This document shows, in pieces, positions 10,301 through 22,335 of a stretch of DNA of 64,000 nucleotides. The notes below the pieces were generated by a model that had not been told where the DNA came from, made no database searches, and saw only the letters and a list, made by a program, of their open reading frames with translations. Numbering within the stretch: position 1 is the stretch's first letter; the number at the start of each line of letters is the position of its first letter. The stretch comes from Intoshia linei. Taxonomy: Eukaryota > Orthonectida > Rhopaluridae. Made by a program: the position numbers and the translations under genes. The stretch lies in NCBI GenBank assembly GCA_001642005.1, contig LWCA01000013.1:1-64000 (forward strand). The letters run 5' to 3'.

Positions 10301-13300
10301 TTATCATATGTAAAATACAAAATAATATTAAGAAAAGTTTTACTTTGTGACGACATTTCAGACTGTTTTCCGATGTTTGCAATTCTCATCTGAATAACAC
10401 CTTTTTCAATTAAATTTGAACTAACTTGACAGATATTGACTCCGTTTGTGGTCACATAATTTTCAATGTAATCAATTTCAATAACATCAACTTCACACGC
10501 TGTCATAACAGATTTTCGATTTTGCCTCAAAAGAGACTATAAATTGAATTAAAGTGGAATTAAAATAATATACAATAAAACCGGTGCATCTGTATGTGTG
10601 ACTAAATCAGGGGTACCAAAAGTGGCCGATATCGTTCCAGGGGCGATTAATTGAGTCAGAGTTGATTTAAAAAATATTATATAGTACATATATTAGTAGT
10701 ATATATTATATAATAGTATAATATAGAGTTGGCGTTGATGAATTTTTTGATTGATTTTTTGGTGGCAAGAGGAGATTTTTATCGCCAGTTTGGGATCCAC
10801 TGAGATAAATAGTGACACAGTAATAAATGTACAATTTTTATTAATATTAACTTCGGCTATCGACTTCGGAAATATCTCATAATGAGTTGAATCAAAAAAA
10901 ATTTAATGAATGATAAAAAAATTTAAAAAAATGGCTGCAGCATTGCGATGACGCAAAAGGGGTTAAAAAACTAATGTAAGGTGTAATTGGCAGATTAAGG
11001 TTATAATTAATTAATTAACAAATGAAATATAATAAAAGTAATTTTTTATTAATTCGAAAGATTATTCTAAAATTAATCCAAATCGACCGAATACAGGACA
11101 GTGTCGTGAGACACATTCGACATAAAAATGAATAATTAATACCTTTAATTCTAAAGAAAATGACCCAATGTATAATAATGAATCTGCATTCCAAATATCT
11201 ATATACATGCTTTGCTTTTTCATGTAATCTAAAAAATTTTCAACTTCTCCCAAATTCAAAAATTCTGGGTCCACATTAAAGTTGATCTATAAATTATATT
11301 ATATTTATATTATTAATAGTTCGTGTTATTGATAGTTATTGTATATTACTTGATATCCGGTTTGGTCAACAATTTCTCCATTTTTTTTTATTTTTTTAAA
11401 AAAATAGGTAGTTGTTTCACTGTCACTTTCGTAAATTCCATTAGATAAAAGTAATCTTTCCGTAGAAGTACAAGGGAATCGATAAAATTTGAATGTAAAA
11501 AATACAGTTTTTGTATTTTTTAATATATTTTCTTCGTTTTTGTTTCTAAAATTTTATTATACAATTATAATTAATTACAACTATACAATACTTTATTATT
11601 ATACAAGAATTTATCATTATACAATGAAAATAACAATATTCCGAAAATATCTATATTAGACATTTTCTGGTTATTACTACCCCGTTATCGTCAAAAATAT
11701 TTTAAAGCCAGTACACACTCGAAATTTTTCATTTAGTCGCCATATGCATATTATGCATGTCATGGCCATTAAATCTAAATAATATTAAAAATTTACATTA
11801 GGGTGTCACATTTACTTTAAATTTTGTCATTTTTCAAAACGTACCAGGTAGATCATGTGCATTTTTGAATAGAAACCATGTACATTGTACATGGACAATA
11901 TACACTGGATATTGTACAATCAGTACCGATAAGAAACATGAAATTTAACTCGATCGGCTCATACCCTCCCGTCTACATTTAAAAAATATTTTTATGCCAT
12001 ATCTGATCTTCGGGCCGTAAATAAGAGACATCAAAGGTTTAGTCCTTGATCCACAACAGTTATTTATATACGGTCAAGTGATTGGAAAGTGAGGTCCCAA
12101 AAAGCGAAAATTCACGAAAAATATATTTCGGCATGATTTTTTAATGACTATAATTTTTGGGTCAAATGGGGAAATTGTAAATAAAAATTGATTCGATTCA
12201 TAATTTCCAGAGATCCAATAATTTGAAATGATAAAATTTACACTTTAAATGTGAGAAATTGAAATATTATTTCATTAGTTTTTAAAGGATTCATTGCTTC
12301 GTAGTCTGCTACATATTCTTTTTCGGTATTAACGTCTATATTGGTTGGCAATTCACCATCAGTATCCAAAATTTGAGGAAATCCAGCTTCATAAATTCTG
12401 GCAAACGAAACTCTGTCAAGATTACGATTTCTAAATAAAATAATTTATTTATATTTTAATTGAACAAATCATTTTCATACATTAATAATACCGTATATGG
12501 ACGATTCCAGCTAGACGAATTTTTTTTTTAAAATGATAGCCTTATTTTTCCAAATTGAGTATTAAAAAAATTATATTCTTTAATATCATAACAATTATGT
12601 GTGATAAATTTAAAATATCAAGTATAGGGCCTTGAGAGGTCGTTAGGGATATATGACACTATGATATATGCAATGCAGTAGTAGTACAATGCAACACTGA
12701 ATAATTTCTGGAAACATTTTTTAGGGTCTATTTTTCATTTACGGGATAGTCTCGAACTTTGTTGGTCCGGCTCTAGATTCTACGTTTCGTTACTTACCAA
12801 TTGTTATTAACCTGTAAAATTATTATGATTATTCTTAACGTACTAATTAAATTCACTTTTAGTTATTGCCCTCATTGAAAATCAGTCATTACACGTCAGC
12901 TTAGCTACCAATTGATGATTAATAAATTATTTTATAATTGGGTTTTGATTTTTTTATAAATAGTTATTTATGTTTCTTTGCATTAGTTTTTTAGGTGGGA
13001 TTTATTTACATCACTATCATATTTTGTATTGTGACGTTTTGAATGCGTACCAAGGCCTGAGGTTAAAGATTCACTGCAGCATAACAGTTTTTAAACCTTA
13101 CACGCTGCTTTATCACTTTTATCTTCATATTTTATCCAAATGTTGGATATTATTCACTTAGTAATTTTTCTCGAGTACACTCACTAGATACAACTAATTT
13201 TATACAGAAAAACTGAAAATAATGAAAATTTTAAGTATTGAAAAAAATGGTTCTTTTCACAACTGATCCAAGGACCTCTTTTTCATATATGCTAAAGTGG

Positions 13301-16300
13301 TCCGGTTAATCTGTCCCTACGGTAAATATTACCTTGCTAAACCGGGAATGTCTGCTATAATTGGATAATTTTTCATAACGGCGCTTGTTTCCACCATTTC
13401 AGTAGTTATACTTGGCTATAAATTTAATTAAAAATCGTGACTCACTATATTATATTGTAGAGACTTACAATTAACATTGTTACTTTGTCGAAATAGATAA
13501 ACCCTTTTTGGTCTTATTTTTAAGAATCTAAAGTAATTGCTGTGACGGATTTAGGCGATTGGGTAGAAAAATAAATTAACCTAAAAAAATTTCATGGTTT
13601 GCCTAAAAAGAGAGCTAACTTTACTAAAATGACTGAAATAATGACAAAATACATTGTACAATATAAACTGAAAATCCCTGTCTGAATTTAAAGTTTTGAC
13701 ATACTGCGTGTTGAACTTCCTGTTGCGTGTATAATTCTGGAGGAACAAAAACTCTTGGAGATATTTGCATCATATTTGATTGAGCAAATTTCAAATCATT
13801 TGGACTTGCAACTTGTGACAACTTGACTTGACGATTCTCTAAAGATAAATGGGATGTTGCAGATAATTGATCTGGTCTATTAATTTTTAATTAAATTTTG
13901 ATAATAAATCATAATACGCATAAAGGGGTGGTGTAGAGCTAAATTTTTTCAAAGTTTCTATAGTTTCCGACAATTTAGTAGAATTTACCATTTTGGAGTC
14001 TGATAACACTGACCGTGGTGAAACTGGCACTGAATTTTGCATCTACAATAAATGAAAATATAGAAATATCATTCGTAAATTTTTAATGTTACAATTACCT
14101 TTGCCTCATTATAAAAATTAAATGATAGAATAGCATTTAAAGCGGAATCTACATCTATAACGGGAGTAGCTATTTTTGTTGAATCAGGATTTCCTTTGCT
14201 CTTAGAAAACAAATCAATAATGACATTCTCGATATTACCACATTGACTTGGATGCCATCTCCCGTATAATACTGTATGCGTATATCCACGACGGTGTGCA
14301 ACCTGAAAATGTTAATTTTTTAATTTTCGATATAATTTACAATATGAATTACTGTTTTTTCAAAATCTTCCTCAAATGTATAAAGAATCATAAATATTAT
14401 AGCCAAAGATGTATCTTCAAAATAACAATCAAAATTGAGTCGTTTTTTAAAAGATAAACAACTATTTTCCTTTATAGTCATTGAACTAGTTTTAGCATGC
14501 AGAGTTTTTCGACGGCTTTTTTTTCTTAAATTAGAACTTTCATCTTCAATTGATAATTCTACTACATCTGGTTTATCAACATAACACCAACCATTATGCA
14601 AGCCTATTTGACATTTTCTTTCTAAAACTGTTAATCCAATACAGTTTTCAGTTAATTGGTTATTTTCGTTCATATCACGAAAAATCGTTTGGCATAATTT
14701 TTCTTCATATACTGCCAATAATTGTTTACATTTTATATTCAGTTTTTCAATATGAATTGTAGATGTTTTAATTGTTAGACATTTTTTGAGTGAATTAGCT
14801 GTTGCAGCAATAGAGTTTGTTTTACAGAGACCTGGTATTGTGTCATTTGTTCCTATTACTGTATTTTCGGGGAATAAGTGATAAAGAGATTCCATAGAAT
14901 TATGCGTTCGTGTCAGTATTGAAATAGTCATTTCCTTTAATACCATTAATAAATTATCGTCTAAATGGTAACAATAATACCAAAATAATTATTTATAATC
15001 ACGGTTAGGTCATTTGATAATTGCATCTTATCAACTTACTAATCAAAAAATTATTGCGGTACCGTGATGTTATCAGCAAATGATTTTAATAGAATTTAGA
15101 AAAGGTATATGTTGCATAGAATTTGTACAACTGTGAAATGTACACATTCCACGGGCAAGTCGTAAAATGTGTAAAATTTTTATTTATAGTTTAATTTTAG
15201 GTTTTAAAAATTTTTTTGAACATAACTTTAAGGGGTTGTTTTTTTATCAATTTTTTTGAACTAAATTTGAATGGGAGCTTATAGGATTTTTTTTGAACCA
15301 AACTTAAAAACCACCTTTTAGTGATTGTGCCGGAGAAAAAAACCGGGACAATATTCCCGGGATTTTTACGATTTCCCGAGATTTCCCGAAAATTGAAATA
15401 TCAAAATTGAGACATATCTGTATTTGATTTATGTTTGCTATTACTATGAAAATATGATTCATTTATAATATTTACTAATTTACCATTTCAAAAATCCCAC
15501 CACTAATAAAATTTAATCAAAAATACCATTGTAGGCCCTCATGGAAAAATTAACTTACACCGATATTCTTTTCAAAAATCCGATTGTACGAAATTTTATG
15601 AAAAAAATCCACTTCATCAAACCACAAATAAAAAATCTAATTTTCTAGCCCTTAATGGAAAAATATCCTTTTTCCAATACTTTTTTTAAAAACCACTTTT
15701 TCCAACAAACAAATTACTAACGCTTAAGGGAATTATCCTCTTTTTCCAATATTATTTTGAAAAATATTATGAGTTGTTACGAACTGGAACGCTATCATCA
15801 AGATTGTTAAAATTAAAGGAACCCTTATGACCGTTCAACCTACGTAAACACAAAATAAGAGAAATTTCTTTACTGCTTCTAATTTCGTTACAAAAAGTAG
15901 AACGCGTTATCAAGACGTTTAAAATTTGTAAATTTCAATCTAAGATTCGTATTATTTAATTAATTAAATTTCTTTTTATTTCTAAAATTAATTAAGGTCT
16001 CTAAAATTTTTAATGCTTCTATATTATATATAAATAAAAATTTGTTATTTTTCCCGGGAAATCACAATCATAAACCCCATAAAGTTTTTTTCAAAAAAAA
16101 ATTCTAGAACCCAAAATAAAACTGAAATTAAAATATATAGTAAAATTTTACACATTCTAAGTAATATTCATAAAATGTACACATTCTACGAGTTATCTAT
16201 GAAATGTATACATTCTACGACTTGCCCATGAAATGTGTACATTTCAGTTTTATACATTCTATACGACATATATAAAGTTTTGAACCAGATGAATTGAAAC

Positions 16301-17713
16301 GGTCTTGAAAATAATAAAAACATTTTATCAAATCACTTGTATGTTAAAAATTGACCTTATTAATAAATTTAAAAACTTAAATAGGTTAGTTCAAAAATGA
16401 AAAAATTTTACTATAATAATTACAAGTCGATTTATTACGTTTTTATTAAAAATTTTTTAATGTTGTTTAAAAATTTCGCTTTAATGATCCGCGATATATT
16501 TTTTAATTTATTACCTTGCCGCCGTGAAATAAGAATGGGAACCCCTGTTAAAGTGTATCTGATAGGTCACCTTACTTTTTTTTCGTGGATTTTTAAAATT
16601 TTTTTAATTAATTCAATCAAAATAATAAAATTAGACTAGTAAACGTTAATTTTGTTCAACACCAATTCTCTGTTCTGTAATTTTTTTAGTTTTTATGAAT
16701 TTTTATACATGTATATTCCAGTGATAAATAAATTGATAAATACCATCTTCCATGTTTTCCAATTGTAAAAGTGCATTACTTGAACCAATGTAAACTTGAT
16801 ATCTATGATTCACACAGATTATTAGTTAGTTTATAATATATATGTAGCACCAATTATTACTTTATCTTCAACCAAAATACAAAATTGTAAAAATAAGTAG
16901 TTTCATAATGAAAATCATCAAATATTACCTGTATCACAAATTATTTAATTTGGCGCAATTGATACAAGTTGCTAAAGAATTATAAATTTAAAAATTTTAA
17001 TCAATTTATAGCGCAATTTGATCAATTTACAAAGACAGGTAATATTCATATTTTTACAATATTAATTAATAAGTTTGTATATTTTAAAATAGATTCGTTT
17101 TTGGTAATTTTTTTGATAATTATCGAATTTTATCTAGAAAGTGATATAATCTGAGTAAAAAAATTTTATCAAGATTAAATTTTTTTGTAATTTTTAGATT
17201 TTCATTTTCCATGAATTTTAAAAGATTTTTAGAGTAAAGTAGTTTACCAAATTATTACCTTTTAGGCGAATTCTTTTTAGTTGAAGTAACATCATCAAAC
17301 CCATTTTTATCGTTTAATTTTATAAAAGTCCAACCAATGAGTTGTTCAGATTCGGAATTAATTTTAAAAAATTCAATAGTTAGCAAAGTTTGATTGCAAA
17401 ATTTGGTAGGACAATAAAAATATAAATTTTGATTATAAGCAATATTTAAGCTTTTTTTGTCAATTTTATGAGAAATGACAGGTAGACAACTTTGTCTACC
17501 AAAAAAAACTTTTTGTTCAGTATTGAATAAAGCCGCTGTAGCAAAAAAGTCGATTGATTTGTTTGATTTCGCACCCACGTCATAATCAACCTGCTTTAGA
17601 GTAACACAGAAAGGCGTAAAATGATCATCATAGATATCACATTCTGCACTATTTGGTAAATAACTAGCTGTTTCGTGTATGTGTTCCCACATTTCGCCAT
17701 CTAGAACGTTCAT
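7400..17713 (-). CDS. NPHP4: Nephrocystin-4, complete 20-exon gene
   Basis: Exons, all in phase: 17713-17259, 16802-16744, 14960-14353, 14302-14099, 14042-13918, 13876-13669, 13415-13333, 12430-12242, 11545-11350, 11286-11143, 10536-10344, 10273-9867, 9820-9594, 9413-9092, 9054-8901, 8810-8701, 8658-8492, 8028-7892, 7856-7747, 7708-7400. They give 1,468 residues, against about 1,430 in human. Landmarks in order: FFGRQ (N-terminal C2-like part), HLFPENTV, TVFFTFKFYRFP, DIWNADSLLYIGS, GVSEFFEF..NPFNNEQ, IFRFY, VICEAK, LHSLQKVDV-like FIHSLQKVDV, KAFD, ISYTNPYKHR, and the C-terminal INDEEDKNEETFCIRV. NPHP4 organises the ciliary transition zone with NPHP1 and RPGRIP1-type partners. The start is the first ATG after an in-frame non-ATG stretch. 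An AATAAA overlaps the stop codon region (7399-7394). Introns carry several transposon remnants. Confidence 0.95.
10607..10803. repeat. CAGGGGTACC hAT-like MITE remnant in an NPHP4 intron
   Basis: The left end reads CAGGGGTACCAAAAGTGGCC and the right end GGGATCCACTG, a degenerate inverted pair. It is non-coding and sits in the intron between NPHP4 exons 10 and 11. Confidence 0.45.
15319..16072 (+). mobile_element. hAT-derived element, second copy (decayed)
   Basis: It starts TAGTGATTGTGCCGG and ends GGGAAATCACAATCATA, and is collinear along its length with the 57489-58242 element. The transposase-derived segment near 15820-15920 is interrupted by stops that the 57.5-kb copy lacks. No clear target-site duplication remains. 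Confidence 0.8.
16152..16238 (+). repeat. Three tandem 29-bp units
   Basis: Units 16152-16180, 16181-16209 and 16210-16238 each start ACATTCTA and end in a TGAAATGT- or TAAAATGT-like block. Each unit is therefore itself bounded by short inverted ACATT/AATGT ends. The array forms part of the right arm of the foldback element. Confidence 0.85.
16397..16560 (+). repeat. Copy of the 'ACCGG..AACCCCTG' dispersed repeat
   Basis: It contains the family core (ATTTATTACGTTTTTAT, CTTTAATGATCCGCGAT, AATTTATTACC) and ends GGGAACCCCTG. It is a decayed, non-coding copy in NPHP4 intron 2; the open frame across it is incidental. Confidence 0.7.
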
Positions 17714-17822
17714 TTTAAATTTGAAAATATTATCGCTAATAAACAAATTTTATTTGTTTATCGGGTTTGGCAACTGATACCGTGAATTATTTGTTTATTT
17801 AAATGGTTTATTTACAATAATA

Positions 17823-19064
17823 TTAATCATCTCCAAAAATTTCTAAAATTAGCCTTTTAGCTTCATCTTTACATTTTTCCATATCCATTTCTTCGTCTTC
17901 AAATGAATGATTTAATGTTATTGTAACTTCGACTTCGACTTCAATAGATTGTTGATTGTGCGTTTCGATAATATTTTTGATATTTTTTATTGTTGGTTTT
18001 GATACGTCGGATATTTTTGAGATTTCATCTACTAAAGTATGTTAAGTAATTAGTAATTTATTAAGTTACGTTTAGGGTAATTTATGTATCTTTTGATAAT
18101 AAGGTATATGCATGCGGCAGCTATGGAAGATGTGTGTCTTCTAAATATGTTTATACTATAAATATTTTAAATGTACATTGTAAAACAGTGTTTCCGGGAT
18201 CATGATCAATTATTACAATAAATGCTAAGAAAAATTTCAGTTTCAAAAATTTGAAGAGTAACATAATAAAAGGGTTTGAAACCACCATTATAGAATATAT
18301 TTGACATGTTATATTTTATAATATTTACCCTTGTAATTCTACTACATCTGAAATAGTTCTTGATATTTCTATGCATTGTGTGTAAATTTTTTTGTTTAGA
18401 TTCAACAGGGCACAATATCGATGAATATATTGGTTTATAGTTGGTGAAACCATTCTTATATTTAGTAGTTGAGTTATTTTAAGGATTTGTATTCTGATGG
18501 ATTTAATTGAGAAACTATAGGCTTTTGATATTTCTAAATACACATGTATTAAAACATGACTTTGACCAATCCAATTTTAAAATTATTTCAAAATTTCAAA
18601 TTTACCTTGATACGAAATGGCATAATTATTTTTACGGCTTGAAATGAATAAACAGGAAATAATTTTTTTTGATAAAGACACATGTTGAAGTGTTGAGTAA
18701 TTTTCTGATATCAAATTTGTCATCATTTTCTTTGTTTCCATCTATAATTGGATTAAAATGTTAAAATATAAAAATATTGTATATCATTATATTACAATAG
18801 TTTTATCGCTGATACATATCCGATCAGGCAGCATTTTAATTAATTTATCCATTTCTTGATCCAAATTTGTCATAATTTTCTAAATAACTTTTAAATGAAT
18901 TATTTTCTTCAAAAATAATATACTATATTTTATTATAATTTAATAATTACGATAACGCTTCCTTTGTTCTTGTATTCTATTTTTTCAACAGATTTGCTTT
19001 GTTTTGATTCCATACTTGGTAGAATTTTCGATGAAATTTGGCGCCAATTTTTGTAAATAGTCAT
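17823..19064 (-). CDS. TFIIB-family protein (tandem cyclin-fold core)
   Basis: Exons, in phase: 19064-18951, 18879-18796, 18741-18606, 18533-18329, 18140-18070 and 18028-17823, giving 271 residues. The first cyclin-like repeat is CLFISSRKNNYAISYQEISK. The second contains GRHTSSIAAACIYL followed by HEISKISDVSKPTIKN, matching TFIIB's GRSP..AAAAIY and KEIGDIAGVADVTIR segments. The protein would act in RNA polymerase II (TFIIB) or III (BRF-type) initiation. The N-terminal zinc ribbon is not seen: the first 38 residues from ATG 19064 have no cysteine. Either an upstream exon was missed or the ribbon is lost. It ends in an acidic tail (FEDEEMDMEK). The stop lies 109 bp upstream of the NPHP4 ATG on the same strand. 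Confidence 0.75.
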
Positions 19065-19999
19065 TTCGAAGCATTTTCTCAATTCTGGACATAAATGTTA
19101 TCATGTATCCATTAGTGTTTATATATTTAATTATTGACATTATTTGTTTATTCGCTGTGCTGTAATACTTAATCTCAGATTTTAAATTTAGTTATTTTGT
19201 TAAATATAGATCAAATCCTTGATTTCCTATCGCTGTTACAATTGCGTTGAAATTTCAATTCAATTTTAAATCAGTTCTACTCATTCCAATGTTTCATTGA
19301 CCGTTTTTTATCAGATAGCTATAACAATAAATCAAGGATTTTTTTGATATTTTGGCTTATATTAAAAAAAAATTTTCATCTTACTATGGTCACCAAAAAT
19401 TGACTATTTTATGGAGAACTGTGTCAACATTTTTTTGTACTTTTAAAAATAACCCCGTGCTGTATACAGATATAAACATAATTGAATCTCAAAACGATTG
19501 TGTATGTTAATCCCATTTAAAACAAACTTTTTTTTTACGGTTAACGGTAATATTCTCTGATGAGTTAAAAACAATTTATTTCATCAATTTAGACAATGTT
19601 ATAAATTTAGAAGAATAAGAATCCTTAAATATTGTTTCTATTATGAAATCATTTTTTGATTTCGTTTTTTAATATCATCACAAGTAATATTGGATGCACC
19701 ATTAAAATATTTTGGCTTACAATATTTTTTGTAGTAGCTTGGAGTGAATATTGGTTTGTAGCCAACTAAGACTTTAATTTACATCATAACATCATCTGGT
19801 GTAAACACCATCAAATGTTTTTCAGACAGTTACACATGATTTAAATATATGTGGTACAGTCAATTCTCCAGAGATGAACATTTATATATTGAAAATTATT
19901 TTTTGATTTGAACAAAAATAAATAATCAAAATTGAAAATATCTCTGTTAGAAAAAATTTTCAAGTTGAACAAAAATAGGCCATCGAGAAATATAACGAA
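19065..19999. other. Gene-free sequence upstream of the TFIIB-like gene
   Basis: I see no supported exon. A zinc-ribbon exon for the TFIIB-like gene was looked for here on the minus strand and not found. Confidence 0.4.
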
Positions 20000-20720
20000 A
20001 CTAGGTTGACTGCTATGTACTACGTATAAACAAGACCTAGCTCTGCCGAGGGCACATTTTTATTATACTTTAAAAATAAATTCACGTTGAAAATCTAATT
20101 TAAAAATCCTACTATTCACTATTATCAATTCTTTAAAGGAGTGGTTCCCAAATTTGTTTCAGGTGGAACCATCATATCACATTACATTTTACTTTAAAGT
20201 GAATTATTCCATTTTAATTTTTAAAATTAAAATTAAGAATTGTTTATGTTAATTTGAAAAATATTGGTGGATAATATATTAAAAATTATTTTTCACCAGG
20301 AATGCGTAAATTTCTGGGGTTGAAATTTTGTATTTATATCAAATGAAATAGGCTCTATCAGAATAATCTTATGTTTAATTGTTGAACCGTTAATTATTTC
20401 ACATTTTTTGTTTTAATAAAATATTTCGGAAAAGAAATATAATATTATATAATCAAATTACTAACATATGTCGTTATCACATGGAATTACCCCTATATAA
20501 TATATATCATTATAAACTGTATTTAGCATCAAAGGAATTATGATGTGGTTTACCAGTGACATTTTATAAACTATCCAATTTAATCGAGATGGCTCTGAAT
20601 TAATATTTTTTTTGATTGACTTTTATATCATACCAAAAAAATGTAACCGTTAAGTAAATTTTTGTTAAGTGGGCCTGAGATTTTTATAAGAGTGAAAGGT
20701 AGTCAAAGCTTAGAAAAAGT
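20000..20720 (+). repeat. ACTAGC dispersed family, 5' part
   Basis: It starts ACTAGGTTGACTGCTATGTAC, followed by the family's CTAGCTCTGCCGAGGGCA block and the AAAGGAGTGGTTCCCAAATTTG block, also found at 33736 and 37599. The typical ACACACAGACA end is absent, so this copy is truncated. Confidence 0.7.
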
Positions 20721-20844
20721 TTAGAAACCCAGGGTTGAATGTACCATATTTTTGAATGTTGTCAACATCTGATGTTATCAGCGATTGAGCCATCATTATT
20801 ATAAATAAACAGGTTCAATAAATACAAAATAATTTATATACAAT

Positions 20845-21048
20845 TTAATGTATTTTTCCTCTTTTATTCACAACTTCATATAATATATTCACTAAGTTTT
20901 GATAAACACACCTTGATGAATATTTTTCCATTTTCTTAATAAGTAATTTCAAACGATCAATGTTATCAAATTGTCTGGCATTTTTATACAATAACCAATA
21001 AATACGACCAACGTCGATGATCAAGAACCAATAACAAAAAAATTGGAA
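20845..21048 (-). CDS. Probable terminal exon of an unidentified gene
   Basis: A minus-strand open segment begins directly after a splice acceptor (ACATAG) and ends at a TAA. It encodes 67 residues: an aromatic, hydrophobic start (FQFFCYWFLIIDVG) followed by a charged helical part (NIDRLKLLIKKMEKY). A possible first exon at 21229-21212 (MLLDLH, phase 0) would place its start about 320 bp from the divergent gene at 21552. I do not recognise the family. Confidence 0.4.
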   Translation of the reverse strand, partial: FQFFCYWFLIIDVGRIYWLLYKNARQFDNIDRLKLLIKKMEKYSSRCVYQNLVNILYEVVNKRGKIH

Positions 21049-21551
21049 CTATGTTGATAGCGCGTATTATATGATCGACGATAAGGATACTTTAGTGGTT
21101 ATGTGATAAAATAGTATTTTTAAATGAATTGATTGATTCCAATTAATTAGTCAAAATTGGAACTTCTAATCCCAGATTATAACGTTAAGTTAGACTTGTA
21201 AAATTTGGTACATGTAAATCCAATAACATTATGAATGAAAAAAGAACTGAAAAGTATGTTCCCCTAAGGGTGACGTTTAATAAATTAAGTTTAATAGTTC
21301 AAATGTACACACCATTAAATTTGTGCAGATAATTTACAAATAACTTGATCTAGATATAGTAAAGAGGATCTAATAAATTGTTTAAATCAATTGTTGCATT
21401 GATTAGCATAAATCGTCGTAGTAAAAATAAAAAACAAAGAAAATACATAAAATAACGAAATTAAAATTTAATAAATATTAATTTCAATTGGGGTATAATT
21501 TATATTAATGAAATTAAATTATTATCTAGGAACTTATTTAAAAAAATCAAA

Positions 21552-22264
21552 ATGAGGTGTCCCCAGATACCAAACGGTAAACGGTGTATTTCTAACGAAG
21601 GTATATTATTTTATAATTAACAAATTGTTAAATTTCAATATTTAGAAAATTTAAATTTATACTTAAAATACTTATTGGACACTCCAAACAATTTAAATGT
21701 TTACCAAAAAGTTAATTACAACCAAGACAGAACACAGGAATATAACAAGCCATATAAATTATTTAGCAATAACCAAGAAAAATTAAAATTTGCAACTACT
21801 CAAAAAAAAAGACAAACCAAGTCAAAATCAATTCACCATTACAATGAAAAATTTAACAAATCGGTTAATATGTATGGTTGGAAAATGCTTATTCCTGGGG
21901 ACCCACTTAATTTAAAGTAATTCAAACAAACTTTAACACCTGGTTAATCTAAATGAGATAAGTCTCACTAGAAACAGATTAATGAAATCTGATTTACATA
22001 AACCTATTAAATTAAATATTTAGAAAACCCTGCATAATACCTCGAGCAACCTATCAAACTCCATGTAAAGTGAAATCTCGAGTATACAACCCACCAGTTT
22101 TACACAAAGAATTTAAGAGCGTCATGTTTTACCAGACATCTGACCCCAAAAAATATTCATATATAATACATCCCTCTTGGACATCTGAAAATTACAAAGC
22201 ACCAAATCAAAATAAATGTAGAGATGCCAACTTTAGATACGTTTCATCAAATTTTGTTTATTAA
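21552..22264 (+). CDS. Small basic, aromatic-rich protein of unknown function
   Basis: Three exons, 21552-21600, 21646-21916 and 22024-22264, join in phase and give 186 residues. The protein is rich in Lys, Asn and Tyr, with proline-containing motifs (GWKMLIPGDPLNLK, VYNPPVLHKEF, HPSWTSENYK) and no membrane segment or signal peptide. Short, basic, Tyr/Pro-patterned proteins like this are typical of microtubule inner proteins of motile cilia. That is only a compositional hint, and no family match is claimed. The start is the first ATG, and an acceptor-like TTATTATCTAG lies about 20 bp upstream. The gene converges on NCAPD2 with a 71-bp gap. Confidence 0.65.
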
Positions 22265-22311
22265 TCAATTTACAATTTATACTCACATTTAAAGTATTTT
22301 AACTATTTGTC

Positions 22312-22317
22312 TTTATT
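22312..22317 (-). other. Candidate NCAPD2 polyadenylation signal AATAAA
   Basis: AATAAA on the minus strand, 18 bp after the NCAPD2 stop codon, inside the 71-bp gap to the convergent gene. Confidence 0.45.
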
Positions 22318-22335
22318 TTTGCAATTTTTTTTAAA

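Larger units (their letters stand above)
15106..16273. mobile_element. Foldback element with a nested hAT-derived insertion
   Basis: The left arm (about 15106-15180) and the right arm (about 16145-16273) are reverse complements. They share the block ATGTACACATT..CAYGGGCAAGTCGTA and the outer ATATGT..TATAGAAT. The right arm is expanded by a three-unit tandem array. The inner part is taken up by the separate element at 15319-16072. It lies in NPHP4 intron 2. Confidence 0.7.
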
